Both the position numbers and the translations under genes were made by a program. 44,274 nt of DNA from an uncultured Collinsella sp. (GTDB lineage Bacteria; Actinomycetota; Coriobacteriia; Coriobacteriales; Coriobacteriaceae), in contig UQTW01000019.1 in the NCBI GenBank assembly GCA_900544115.1, forward strand, positions 1-44,274, in the 5' to 3' direction. Shown here in pieces: positions 8,343 to 15,567 of the stretch. Under the pieces are notes generated by a model, which saw nothing but the letters and a program-made list of their open reading frames with translations, did no database searches and was not told the DNA's origin. Position 1 is the stretch's first letter. Each line of letters starts with the position of its first letter.

Positions 8343-8425
8343 ACTGTGATAATAAATAATCATCAGAGTAGCGGTCGAACCGCTTTTGCTCTGCTCAAAC
8401 CGTAGCACAGGGAGGTGCCCCGGGA

Positions 8426-9220
8426 ATGCTCGTTTATGTTCGCGGCGCCGGCGATATCGCCACGGGTGTCGCTGCCCGTTTGGTGCGCGCCGGCGTGTCG
8501 GTTGTCATGGCCGATATCGCGGTTCCCACGTGCATCCGCCGCACAATCAGTTTTTGCGAGGCCATTCGCCTGGGCGAGGTCCAGGTCGAGGGCATTCGCG
8601 CTCGCTTGGCACAGACGCCGGCTGAGGCGCTTGCGATTGCCGAGGCTGGAGACGTCGCCGTTGTGGTAGACCCCCAGGCCAAGATGATCGGCGAGCTGAA
8701 ATCCGCGGCTGTGGTCGACGCGATTTTGGCTAAGCGCAACTTGGGCACCACGCGCGACATGGCGCCCGCCGTCATCGCCGTGGGGCCGGGCTTTACCGCG
8801 CCGGTTGACTGCGACGCCGTGGTCGAGACCATGCGCGGGCATTTTCTCGGCCGTGTCATTACCCAAGGTTCGCCCCAGCCTAACACGGGCGTGCCGGGCA
8901 TTATCGCCGGCTATGGCAAGGAACGTGTTATCCACAGCCCCGCCGCCGGCGTGTTTCGGTCCGACCGCGCAATCGGCGACATCGTGAGCGCCGGAGACGT
9001 GATTGGCTACGCGGGCGATACGCCCATGTGCACGCAGATCGATGGCTGTCTGCGCGGGCTTTTGGCGAACGGCGTGCAGGTGACTGAGGGCTTTAAATGC
9101 GCCGATGTCGATCCGCGCGGCGACGCCAGCTACATCAACTATATTTCGGACAAGGCGACATCGGTCGGCGGCGGCGTGCTCGAGGCACTCGCTATGCTCA
9201 CCGATGTCTTTAGAGGATAG
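8426..9220 (+). CDS. yqeB: YqeB-family selenium-dependent Moco biosynthesis protein, 264 aa
   Basis: Homologue of the YqeB/EF2563 family found next to selenium-dependent molybdenum hydroxylase genes. The N terminus VYVRGAGDIATGVAARLVRAG looks like a dinucleotide-binding Rossmann start with the fingerprint GAGDIATG. The gene is preceded by GGGAGG and followed 9 nt later by the XdhC-like gene, so the two form a maturation unit. It probably helps insert selenium or sulfur at the molybdenum site of the hydroxylase (family inference). No truncation is seen. Confidence 0.85.
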   Translation: MLVYVRGAGDIATGVAARLVRAGVSVVMADIAVPTCIRRTISFCEAIRLGEVQVEGIRARLAQTPAEALAIAEAGDVAVVVDPQAKMIGELKSAAVVDAILAKRNLGTTRDMAPAVIAVGPGFTAPVDCDAVVETMRGHFLGRVITQGSPQPNTGVPGIIAGYGKERVIHSPAAGVFRSDRAIGDIVSAGDVIGYAGDTPMCTQIDGCLRGLLANGVQVTEGFKCADVDPRGDASYINYISDKATSVGGGVLEALAMLTDVFRG

Positions 9221-9229
9221 AAGGCGGCA

Positions 9230-10273
9230 ATGGAAAAGCTCGATGTTGTGAATGCGGCGCTTGCCGCCCTGCGTGCTGGCGAGACGTGCGAGCTCGTGGT
9301 CGTGGCCGGTACGGCGGGGTCATCACCACGCGGCGTGGGCGCCTGGATGGCCGTCTTTGCCGATGGCAGCCAAGCGGGCACCATCGGCGGCGGCAAGATT
9401 GAGCTTTTTGCGCTGGACGAGGCGCGCGAGCTGCTGGCCGCAGGGCAATCGCGTCTGGTCCGCTACACCATGGGCGGCGAGAACTCCGATACCGGCATGA
9501 TCTGCGGCGGGGCCATCTGCCTGTGCTACCTGCATCTGGACTCGACCCAGGCACCGTTGTTCCAGTCGGTTGCCGACGTCTTGGCCTATCGGCGCATCGG
9601 CGACTTCGTCATCGACTTTGAGCCGTTTATCGCGAGCGCGCTCGAGGGCGATGTGGTTGAGTACCATGGCGAGACATCGCGCCATACCATTGCCGGCTGC
9701 CCCGAGCTTTCGCTGGTGGAGGAGGGGAGTAAGGTCACCTACACCAACGCCGCCTCCGAGATTCCCCCGGCGCACATCGAGACGCTCTGCCCCGAGGGCC
9801 TGACCTATATCTTTGGCTGCGGCCACGTGGGCGCTGCGACGGCGCGGGTGCTCACGGCGGCGGGCTTTGCCGTCGTGGCTTGCGACGACCGCCCCGGCAC
9901 GCTGACCCCCGAATGGGTGCCCGGCGTCTACGACCGTCGTCTGGTCGATTATAAGAACCTGAGCGAGCTGTGCCCCATCGGCCCGCGCGACTTGGTGGTC
10001 GTCGCCACGGCGGGTCACAAGTCCGATATCGACGTGGTGATTCAGGCCATGCGCGCTAAACCCGCCTATCTGGGCTGCCTGGGCTCGCGCCGCAAGACCG
10101 CCTTTGTGCGCGCCCGCCTGGAGCAGGAGGGCTTCACGCAGGGCCAGATCGACGAGCTGCACCTGCCGATCGGTGTCGCCATCGAGGCCGAGGACCCCGA
10201 GGAGATCGCCATCTCCATCGCCGCCGAGATGATCCACCTGCGTCGCACCAAACTCGTCCCCCGCAAGCGCTAG
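9230..10273 (+). CDS. XdhC/CoxI-family molybdenum hydroxylase maturation protein, 347 aa
   Basis: XdhC-type proteins bind Moco and pass it, sulfurated, to xanthine dehydrogenase-like enzymes. The N-terminal domain has the signature AGSSPRGVGAWM followed by GTIGGGKIE; the C-terminal half has a Rossmann motif FGCGHVGAATA and the family segment GCLGSRRKT. Both domains are present and length is typical of two-domain members. It is 9 nt downstream of yqeB. The hydroxylase it serves is not in the window. Confidence 0.9.
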   Translation: MEKLDVVNAALAALRAGETCELVVVAGTAGSSPRGVGAWMAVFADGSQAGTIGGGKIELFALDEARELLAAGQSRLVRYTMGGENSDTGMICGGAICLCYLHLDSTQAPLFQSVADVLAYRRIGDFVIDFEPFIASALEGDVVEYHGETSRHTIAGCPELSLVEEGSKVTYTNAASEIPPAHIETLCPEGLTYIFGCGHVGAATARVLTAAGFAVVACDDRPGTLTPEWVPGVYDRRLVDYKNLSELCPIGPRDLVVVATAGHKSDIDVVIQAMRAKPAYLGCLGSRRKTAFVRARLEQEGFTQGQIDELHLPIGVAIEAEDPEEIAISIAAEMIHLRRTKLVPRKR

Positions 10274-10343
10274 TCGCATCCCAAATGAGCTGCCCCAGCC
10301 CTCTGCCGCATGCGGGTCAAAATGCTACCTGTGCCATATGCCC

Positions 10344-10349
10344 TATAAT
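10344..10349 (+). promoter_or_regulatory. Candidate -10 box of the purine permease gene
   Basis: TATAAT lies 51 nt before the preferred permease start (10401). It falls inside the extended reading frame that begins at 10338, which argues for the downstream start. The -35 region is weak. Confidence 0.45.
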
Positions 10350-10400
10350 GTCCGACCGTTGAGCGGCATGGGGCCGCTGCCTAGGGTATGGGAGGCGCAA

Positions 10401-11714
10401 ATGGCAGAGTCGGCAGCAGGGGATGCCCTGTTCGAGCGTACGGGAAAAGTTTCGTTTGTGCAGGTATTACCCCATGCACTGCAGCATGTGCTGGCGGCAT
10501 TCGCGGGTATCGTCACGCCCGCCATCATTATCGCGTCGGTCTGTGGCTTTACCCCTCAAGAGGAAGCCGCTGTCATCCAGGCGTCGCTCGTCCTCTCGGC
10601 GATTGACATTTTCCTTCAACAGTTTCCCATAAAAGGTGTCGTCGGTTCGGGCCTGCCCATTGTGATGGGTGCGAGCTTTACCTTCGTGCCGGCGCTCAAG
10701 GCAGTCGGTCTTGAGCTTGGTTTTGAGGCCGTACTGGGCGCCCAGGTAATCGGCGGCGCGCTCGTCGCACTCTTCGGCCTACTGTTTAGGCGCGTGAGTT
10801 TTCTGTTTCCGGCCCCGGTGCTTGGCACCGTCATCTTTGTCATTGGCCTGTCGCTATGCCCAGTGGCAGTTGCCTCCATGGCGGGCGGGGAGGGCGCGGC
10901 CGATTTTGGCAGTGTCACCAACTGGGCCGTCGCACTTGTGACGTTCGTCGTCACCTTTATGGCTGGCAACTACGGCAAGGGCGCGCTTAGGCTGGGCAGC
11001 ATCCTGGCTGGTATCTGCGCGGGCTTTGTTTTGGCTGCGGTGTTGGGCATGGTCGATTTCTCGGCCATCGCGACCGCCAGCTGGTTCGCCCCGCCGGCCC
11101 TGGGCGCCCATCGCCTGGTGTTCGACCCGGCCGCGTGCGCCGTTGTGGGCGTTGTCGCCATTGTCAACGCAGTACAGGTCATGGGCGAGTTTGCCGCCGT
11201 GTCGTCCGCTGCGCTCGATACCCCTGCGACCGATAGCCAGATCTCGGGTGGCCTGATCGCCAACGGCCTGGTCGGTATGCTGTCAGGCTTTTTTGGCGGC
11301 GTCCCCACGGCAACCTTTGGCCAGAATGTGGGCATTATCGCCGAGAACAAGGTCGTCAACCGCATGGTCTTTACGCTTGCGGCTGCCATCCTGCTCATCG
11401 CGGGCCTGCTGCCCAAGTGTGCGGCGGTGCTCACGTCTATTCCGCAGCCGGTCATCGGTGGCGCCACGATTGGCGTGTTCGCGACCATCGGTATGAACGG
11501 TGTGGTCATGTTTGCCCGCCACGGCCTGTCTCAGCGCGATACCACGCTCATGGGTCTCTCTATCGCCTTTGGCACGGGCATTGAGCGCACGGCCGGCGCG
11601 CTTGCCGGCGCTGGATTCCCCGCATGGGTCGGCACCGTTTTTGGCGGATCCTCCATTGCCGTCGCCGCGCTCGTTGCTGTGATCCTCAACCTGGTCCTCC
11701 CGCGCCAAAAATAA
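10401..11714 (+). CDS. NCS2-family purine (xanthine/urate/uracil) permease, 437 aa
   Basis: An integral membrane proton-coupled nucleobase transporter of the NCS2 family with about 12-14 hydrophobic segments. The family signature region reads FGQNVGIIAENK, and GVVGSGLPIVMGASFTFV matches the conserved TM3 area. ATG 10401 has GGAGG five nt upstream and is preferred over the in-frame ATG at 10338, which overlaps a TATAAT. Its place at the end of the purine locus suggests it imports xanthine or urate; uracil cannot be excluded. A large palindrome follows. Confidence 0.85.
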   Translation: MAESAAGDALFERTGKVSFVQVLPHALQHVLAAFAGIVTPAIIIASVCGFTPQEEAAVIQASLVLSAIDIFLQQFPIKGVVGSGLPIVMGASFTFVPALKAVGLELGFEAVLGAQVIGGALVALFGLLFRRVSFLFPAPVLGTVIFVIGLSLCPVAVASMAGGEGAADFGSVTNWAVALVTFVVTFMAGNYGKGALRLGSILAGICAGFVLAAVLGMVDFSAIATASWFAPPALGAHRLVFDPAACAVVGVVAIVNAVQVMGEFAAVSSAALDTPATDSQISGGLIANGLVGMLSGFFGGVPTATFGQNVGIIAENKVVNRMVFTLAAAILLIAGLLPKCAAVLTSIPQPVIGGATIGVFATIGMNGVVMFARHGLSQRDTTLMGLSIAFGTGIERTAGALAGAGFPAWVGTVFGGSSIAVAALVAVILNLVLPRQK

Positions 11715-11727
11715 CGCCCCATATATG

Positions 11728-11794
11728 AGTTGCGGTGGAATAGGGACTGTTTAAGCCTTTTAAGCCATCAAACAGTCCCTATCTCACCGCAACT
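11728..11794. repeat. Long palindrome after the permease gene
   Basis: Arms 11728-11752 and 11770-11794 pair in two blocks, AGTTGCGGTG and ATAGGGACTGTTT, separated by a short mismatch, with a 17-nt loop. It could terminate the permease transcript, but no T-run follows, so a dispersed palindromic repeat is equally likely. Confidence 0.65.
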
Positions 11795-11869
11795 GCTGTT
11801 TTCCTCCGTGCCCTAGGGATCAATTTGTGCGGGGGAGTTGTGGAGTTGTGCAGGCAGACGAGGTTTTTC

Positions 11870-11898
11870 TGGAAATACGCACCCAATGCGCGTATAGT
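11870..11898 (+). promoter_or_regulatory. Candidate promoter of the ribosomal protein operon
   Basis: TGGAAA (11870-11875, 4 of 6 to consensus) and TATAGT (11893-11898) are spaced 17 bp. The predicted transcript has a leader of about 130 nt before rplE. A promoter is expected here because the gene upstream is unrelated. Confidence 0.5.
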
Positions 11899-11913
11899 AC
11901 CGATTGTTTTGTC

Positions 11914-11977
11914 GGCTCCTGCTGCGTCGAGTCCAAACCGCGAAATGCCATGAGCGGCGCGGATGCAGCCAGGAGGC
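11914..11977 (+). promoter_or_regulatory. Foldable 5' leader upstream of rplE
   Basis: GGCTCCTGCTGC (11914-11925) can pair with GCAGCCAGGAGGC (11965-11977) with one bulge, enclosing an inner CCGCG/CGCGG stem (11938-11942 with 11958-11962). The two-stem element lies between the candidate promoter and rplE and could be an autogenous r-protein site. No known leader family is recognised. The rest of the 321-nt gap 11715-12035 holds only the palindrome and the promoter described. Confidence 0.45.
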
Positions 11978-12035
11978 ACGAGGACAACCCATCGTGGCCA
12001 CGCCCCGTGCTTAAAACCCCAAGAAGGAGTGAACA

Positions 12036-12593
12036 ATGGCAGAAGAGAAGTATGTGCCGCGTCTGAAGACCAAGTACAACAACGAGGTCAAGCAGCAGCT
12101 TCAGGACAAGTTCCAGTACGAGAACGTCATGATGATCCCCAAGTTTGAGAAGATCGTCGTGAACATGGGTGTCGGCGAGGCCGCTACCGATTCCAAGGCC
12201 ATCGACGGTGCCGTGCGCGACCTGCGCGCCATCACCGGCCAGCAGCCGATGATCACCCGTGCCCGCAAGTCCATCGCTACCTTCCGCCTGCGCGCTGGTA
12301 TGCCGATCGGCTGCAAGGTTACCCTGCGTGGCGACCGTATGTGGGAGTTCTTCGATCGTCTGACCTCCGTCGCGATTCCCCGTATCCGCGACTTCCGCGG
12401 CATCTCCGCCAAGAGCTTCGACGGTCGTGGTAACTTCTCCATGGGCGTCACCGAGCAGCTCATCTTCCCCGAGATCGACTTCGACTCCGTCGATCACCAG
12501 CGTGGTATGGACATCACTTTCGTGACCACCGCCAATACCGATGAGGAGGCCAAGGCCCTTCTGGACGCCTTCGGTTTCCCGTTCAAGAAATAG
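12036..12593 (+). CDS. rplE: Ribosomal protein uL5
   Basis: Large-subunit protein bL5/uL5, 185 aa, which binds 5S rRNA at the central protuberance. The conserved segments IVVNMGVGEA, ITGQQP and IGCKVTLRG are all present. GAAGGAG precedes ATG 12036. It is the first gene of the truncated spc-type operon here; in most bacteria rplN and rplX come directly before it, but upstream of this copy lies a purine permease. Confidence 0.98.
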   Translation: MAEEKYVPRLKTKYNNEVKQQLQDKFQYENVMMIPKFEKIVVNMGVGEAATDSKAIDGAVRDLRAITGQQPMITRARKSIATFRLRAGMPIGCKVTLRGDRMWEFFDRLTSVAIPRIRDFRGISAKSFDGRGNFSMGVTEQLIFPEIDFDSVDHQRGMDITFVTTANTDEEAKALLDAFGFPFKK

Positions 12594-12609
12594 GTTCACC
12601 TGCCCTATG

Positions 12610-12637
12610 AGCGCCGTTCCCAGAAGGGGGCGGCGCT
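12610..12637 (+). promoter_or_regulatory. Intercistronic hairpin rplE-rpsN
   Basis: A 12-bp stem with two U-G wobbles (12610-12621 with 12626-12637) and an AGAA loop, with no T-run after it. It may be an mRNA processing or regulatory element within the operon. Confidence 0.5.
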
Positions 12638-12672
12638 TGGGGCGAACAATACTCTATGTGAGGAGGATATAA

Positions 12673-12858
12673 GTGGCTAAGACATCGATGATCGTCAAGT
12701 GCAATCGCAAGCAGAAGTTCTCTACTCGTGAGTACACGCGCTGCCAGCGCTGCGGCCGTCCGCACTCTGTGTACCGCAAGTTCGGCCTGTGCCGTGTCTG
12801 CTTCCGCGAGCTTGCACTCAAGGGCGAGCTTCCCGGCGTTAAGAAGGCCAGCTGGTAA
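12673..12858 (+). CDS. rpsN: Ribosomal protein uS14, zinc-binding short type
   Basis: 61-aa type Z small-subunit protein S14 with two CxxC pairs (C24/C27 and C40/C43) forming a zinc ribbon; it is also named rpsZ. It starts at GTG 12673, supported by GAGGAGG 7-8 nt upstream. This short zinc type is usual in Gram-positives. Confidence 0.97.
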   Translation: MAKTSMIVKCNRKQKFSTREYTRCQRCGRPHSVYRKFGLCRVCFRELALKGELPGVKKASW

Positions 12859-12913
12859 GTCACTACCAGCGTTTCAAGCATCCGTTTGGAACAGGGAAAA
12901 CGCGCTAGTTAGG

Positions 12914-12936
12914 CTTTGCCGTTAAGGGCGGCGAAG
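12914..12936 (+). promoter_or_regulatory. Stem-loop in the rpsN-rpsH gap
   Basis: CTTTGCCG (12914-12921) pairs with CGGCGAAG (12929-12936), one U-G wobble, loop of 7 nt. It lies 41 nt before rpsH in a 119-nt gap, unusually long inside this operon. S8 is the classic spc-operon repressor in E. coli, so an S8 site is a possibility (inference). Confidence 0.4.
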
Positions 12937-12977
12937 AACCAAGAGCACGTGTTCATCAAGAACGAAGGAGAATCTGT

Positions 12978-13376
12978 ATGAACCTTACAGACCCGATCGC
13001 AGATATGCTTACGCGCATCCGTAACGCTAACTCTGTGAACAAGGCCACGGTCTCCATGCCGAGCAGCAAGAAGCTCGTCGAGATCGCTCGTGTTCTGCAC
13101 GAGGAGGGCTACATCGAGGGCTACGATGTCGAGGACACCGTTCCCCAGAAGACTCTGCACATCACGCTTAAGTATGGTCCCAAGAAGGCTAAGGTCATCA
13201 ACGGCATCCGCCGCATTTCCAAGCCGGGCCTGCGTAAGTACACCGGCGTTGCCGACATGCCCCGCGTCCGCGGTGGCCTTGGTACCGCCATTATTTCCAC
13301 CAGCCATGGCGTTATGACCGACCGCGATGCTCGCAAGCACAACGTCGGCGGCGAAATCATCGCTTACGTCTGGTAA
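12978..13376 (+). CDS. rpsH: Ribosomal protein uS8
   Basis: 132-aa small-subunit protein S8, a primary 16S rRNA binder. The start MNLTDPIADMLTRIRNA and the C-terminal GLGTAIISTSHGVMTDRDA are diagnostic. GAAGGAG precedes the ATG. In E. coli S8 represses this operon translationally. Confidence 0.98.
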   Translation: MNLTDPIADMLTRIRNANSVNKATVSMPSSKKLVEIARVLHEEGYIEGYDVEDTVPQKTLHITLKYGPKKAKVINGIRRISKPGLRKYTGVADMPRVRGGLGTAIISTSHGVMTDRDARKHNVGGEIIAYVW

Positions 13377-13409
13377 TTCGCTCGGTAGGTAGAAGGAAAG
13401 GAGATCACC

Positions 13410-13946
13410 GTGTCTCGTATCGGTAATAAGCCTGTCCAGATTCCCGCCGGAGTCGAAGTGGCAGTCAACGGCAACAACGTTGTCGTCAAGGGCCCCAAGG
13501 GCCAGCTCGAGCTCGATGTCTTTGAGAAGCTCGCTATCAACATCGAGGACAACGTCCTCACCGTTTCCCGTCCCGACGACGAGCGTGAGACCCGTGCCCG
13601 CCACGGCCTCACCCGTGCCCTCATCCACAACATGGTTGTTGGCGTTTCCGAGGGCTTCGAGAAGAAGCTCGAGCTCGCCGGCGTCGGTTACCGCGTGCAG
13701 CAGAAGGGCAAGAACCTCGAGTTCTCCCTGGGCTTCTCGCACCCCGTGATCGTCGAGGCTCCCGAGGGCATCACCTTCGAGGTTCCCGACAACACCCACG
13801 TGAACGTCAAGGGTATCAACAAGCAGCAGGTCGGTCAGATCGCCGCTGAGATCCGCGGCCATCGTCCTCCCGAGCCTTACAAGGGCAAGGGTATCCACTA
13901 CGTTGGCGAGCACATCCGCCGCAAGCTGGGTAAGGCCGCCAAGTAG
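13410..13946 (+). CDS. rplF: Ribosomal protein uL6
   Basis: 178-aa large-subunit protein L6 near the GTPase-associated centre. It opens with SRIGNKPVQIPAGVEV and ends with the conserved PEPYKGKGIHYVGE region. The start is GTG 13410, with AAAGGAG upstream. Both repeated L6 domains are present. Confidence 0.98.
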   Translation: MSRIGNKPVQIPAGVEVAVNGNNVVVKGPKGQLELDVFEKLAINIEDNVLTVSRPDDERETRARHGLTRALIHNMVVGVSEGFEKKLELAGVGYRVQQKGKNLEFSLGFSHPVIVEAPEGITFEVPDNTHVNVKGINKQQVGQIAAEIRGHRPPEPYKGKGIHYVGEHIRRKLGKAAK

Positions 13947-13971
13947 TCGTAACCGACTCACTCGCATAAGA

Positions 13972-13993
13972 CCAGCACCCCGTCAGGTGCTGG
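13972..13993 (+). other. Perfect hairpin between rplF and rplR
   Basis: CCAGCACC and GGTGCTGG form an 8-bp perfect stem with a 6-nt loop; no T-run directly follows. A possible mRNA processing or stability element. Confidence 0.5.
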
Positions 13994-14021
13994 CAAGATC
14001 AACCTTTTTAGGAGTTTACGT

Positions 14022-14390
14022 ATGAACAAGCATAAGGCGAAGCTGGAAGGCCTCAAGCGTCGTCAGCGTCGTGTTCGCGGCAAGGTCTCGGGTACCTCCG
14101 AGCGTCCGCGTCTTCGCGTGACCCGTACTAACGCCAACATCTATGCCCAGATCATCGACGACAGCAAGGGCTCCAGCCTGACGCTCGTCTCTGCCTCGAC
14201 CCTCGAGGCCGAGTTCAAGGGCACCCACACCTCGAACAAGGAGGCTGCGGAGAAGGTCGGTCAGCTCGTTGGCAAGCGTGCCATCGAGGCCGGCATCACC
14301 AAGGTCGCCTTCGATCGCGGTGGCCGTATCTACCATGGCCGCGTCAAGGCCCTCGCCGACGGTGCTCGTGCCGCCGGTCTCGAGTTCTAG
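14022..14390 (+). CDS. rplR: Ribosomal protein uL18
   Basis: 122-aa large-subunit protein L18, a 5S rRNA binder with a basic N terminus (KAKLEGLKRRQRRVRGKVSG) and the conserved C-terminal FDRGGRIYHGRVKALADGAR. TAGGAG precedes the start. It is followed 14 nt later by rpsE. Confidence 0.98.
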   Translation: MNKHKAKLEGLKRRQRRVRGKVSGTSERPRLRVTRTNANIYAQIIDDSKGSSLTLVSASTLEAEFKGTHTSNKEAAEKVGQLVGKRAIEAGITKVAFDRGGRIYHGRVKALADGARAAGLEF

Positions 14391-14404
14391 GAGGTATGTA
14401 GCAC

Positions 14405-14929
14405 ATGGCTCGTAATCAGAAGCAGCAGCGCGAGGCCTCCGAGTTCGAGGAGCGCGTCGTTTACATCAACCGCGTGTCGAAGACCGTCAAGGGTGGTCGT
14501 CGCATGAGCCTCGTCGCTCTCGTCGTCGTTGGCGACGGCAAGGGCAACGTCGGCGTTGGCATGGGCAAGTCCGCTGAGGTGCCCCTGGCCATCTCCAAGG
14601 CGTCTCTCGATGCCAAGAAGAACATGTTCCACGTGCCGGTGACCGAGCAGGGCACCATCCCGCACGAGGTTCTCGGCCACTTTGGTGCCGGCCGCATCAT
14701 CATCAAGCCCGCTGTCGAGGGTACCGGCGTTATCGCCGGCGGCGCTGTGCGTCCCCTCTTCGAGCTTGCTGGCATCAAGAACGTCCTGTCCAAGTCCCTC
14801 GGTACCGACAACGGCCTCAACATCATCAAGGCTGCCGTCGAGGGCCTCAAGGAGCTCTCCAGCCCTGAGGACGTCGCGGCTCGCCGTGGCCTGACGGTCT
14901 CCGAGATGTTCGTCGGTAAGGAGAACTAA
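14405..14929 (+). CDS. rpsE: Ribosomal protein uS5
   Basis: 174-aa small-subunit protein S5, which helps mRNA unwinding and accuracy. The double-stranded RNA-binding motif (EFEERVVYINRVSKTVKGG) and the GTGVIAGGAVRP segment are clear. TAGGAGG lies upstream. rpmD begins 2 nt after the stop. Confidence 0.98.
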   Translation: MARNQKQQREASEFEERVVYINRVSKTVKGGRRMSLVALVVVGDGKGNVGVGMGKSAEVPLAISKASLDAKKNMFHVPVTEQGTIPHEVLGHFGAGRIIIKPAVEGTGVIAGGAVRPLFELAGIKNVLSKSLGTDNGLNIIKAAVEGLKELSSPEDVAARRGLTVSEMFVGKEN

Positions 14930-14931
14930 GC

Positions 14932-15114
14932 ATGGCTGACACCATCAAGATCAAGCAGGTCCGCAGCACCAACGGTTGCAAGCAGGACCAGGTCCGTACT
15001 GTCCGTGCCCTCGGTCTCCACAGGATCCGCGAGGTTCGCGAGATTGCTGACAACGAGTCCGTCCGCGGCATGATCTTCAAGGTCAAGCACCTTGTCGAGA
15101 TTGTAGAGGAGTAG
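14932..15114 (+). CDS. rpmD: Ribosomal protein uL30
   Basis: 60-aa large-subunit protein L30 (KIKQVRSTNG, GLHRIREVREIADN). Its ribosome binding site (AAGGAG) lies within the end of rpsE, 2 nt before the start, which suggests translational coupling. rplO follows after 3 nt. Confidence 0.97.
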   Translation: MADTIKIKQVRSTNGCKQDQVRTVRALGLHRIREVREIADNESVRGMIFKVKHLVEIVEE

Positions 15115-15117
15115 CAA

Positions 15118-15567
15118 ATGCAGCTTCACGATCTTACTCCCGCGCCCGGTTCCACTAAGAACCGCAAGCGCGTCGGCCGTGGCAATTCTTCGGGTCACGG
15201 CACCACTTCTGGCCGCGGCCAGAAGGGCCAGGGTTCCCGCTCTGGTGGCACCAAGGGTGCCGGCTTCGAGGGTGGCCAGACTCCGCTGGCTATGCGCCTG
15301 CCCAAGCTTCCGGGCTTCCGCAACCCCCGTCGTATCGAGTACACCGCTGTTAACGTTGAGCGTCTCGAGCGTAAGTTCGAGGACGGCGCTGTAATCGACG
15401 GTGCCGCTCTTAAGGCCGCTCGCATCACCAAGAGCGAGTTCGAGCCCGTCAAGGTGCTCGGCAATGGTGAGCTCACCAAGAAGTTCACGGTCAAGGTCGA
15501 CAAGGTCAGCGCTTCTGCGCAGGCCAAGATCGAGGCCGCCGGCGGAAAGGTCGAGCTGCCGTGCTAA
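15118..15567 (+). CDS. rplO: Ribosomal protein uL15
   Basis: 149-aa large-subunit protein L15. The glycine-rich N terminus (GRGNSSGHGTTSGRGQKGQ) and GFEGGQTPLAMRLPKLPGF are diagnostic. The Shine-Dalgarno GAGGAG overlaps the rpmD stop region. Its last 7 nt overlap the secY start. Confidence 0.98.
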   Translation: MQLHDLTPAPGSTKNRKRVGRGNSSGHGTTSGRGQKGQGSRSGGTKGAGFEGGQTPLAMRLPKLPGFRNPRRIEYTAVNVERLERKFEDGAVIDGAALKAARITKSEFEPVKVLGNGELTKKFTVKVDKVSASAQAKIEAAGGKVELPC

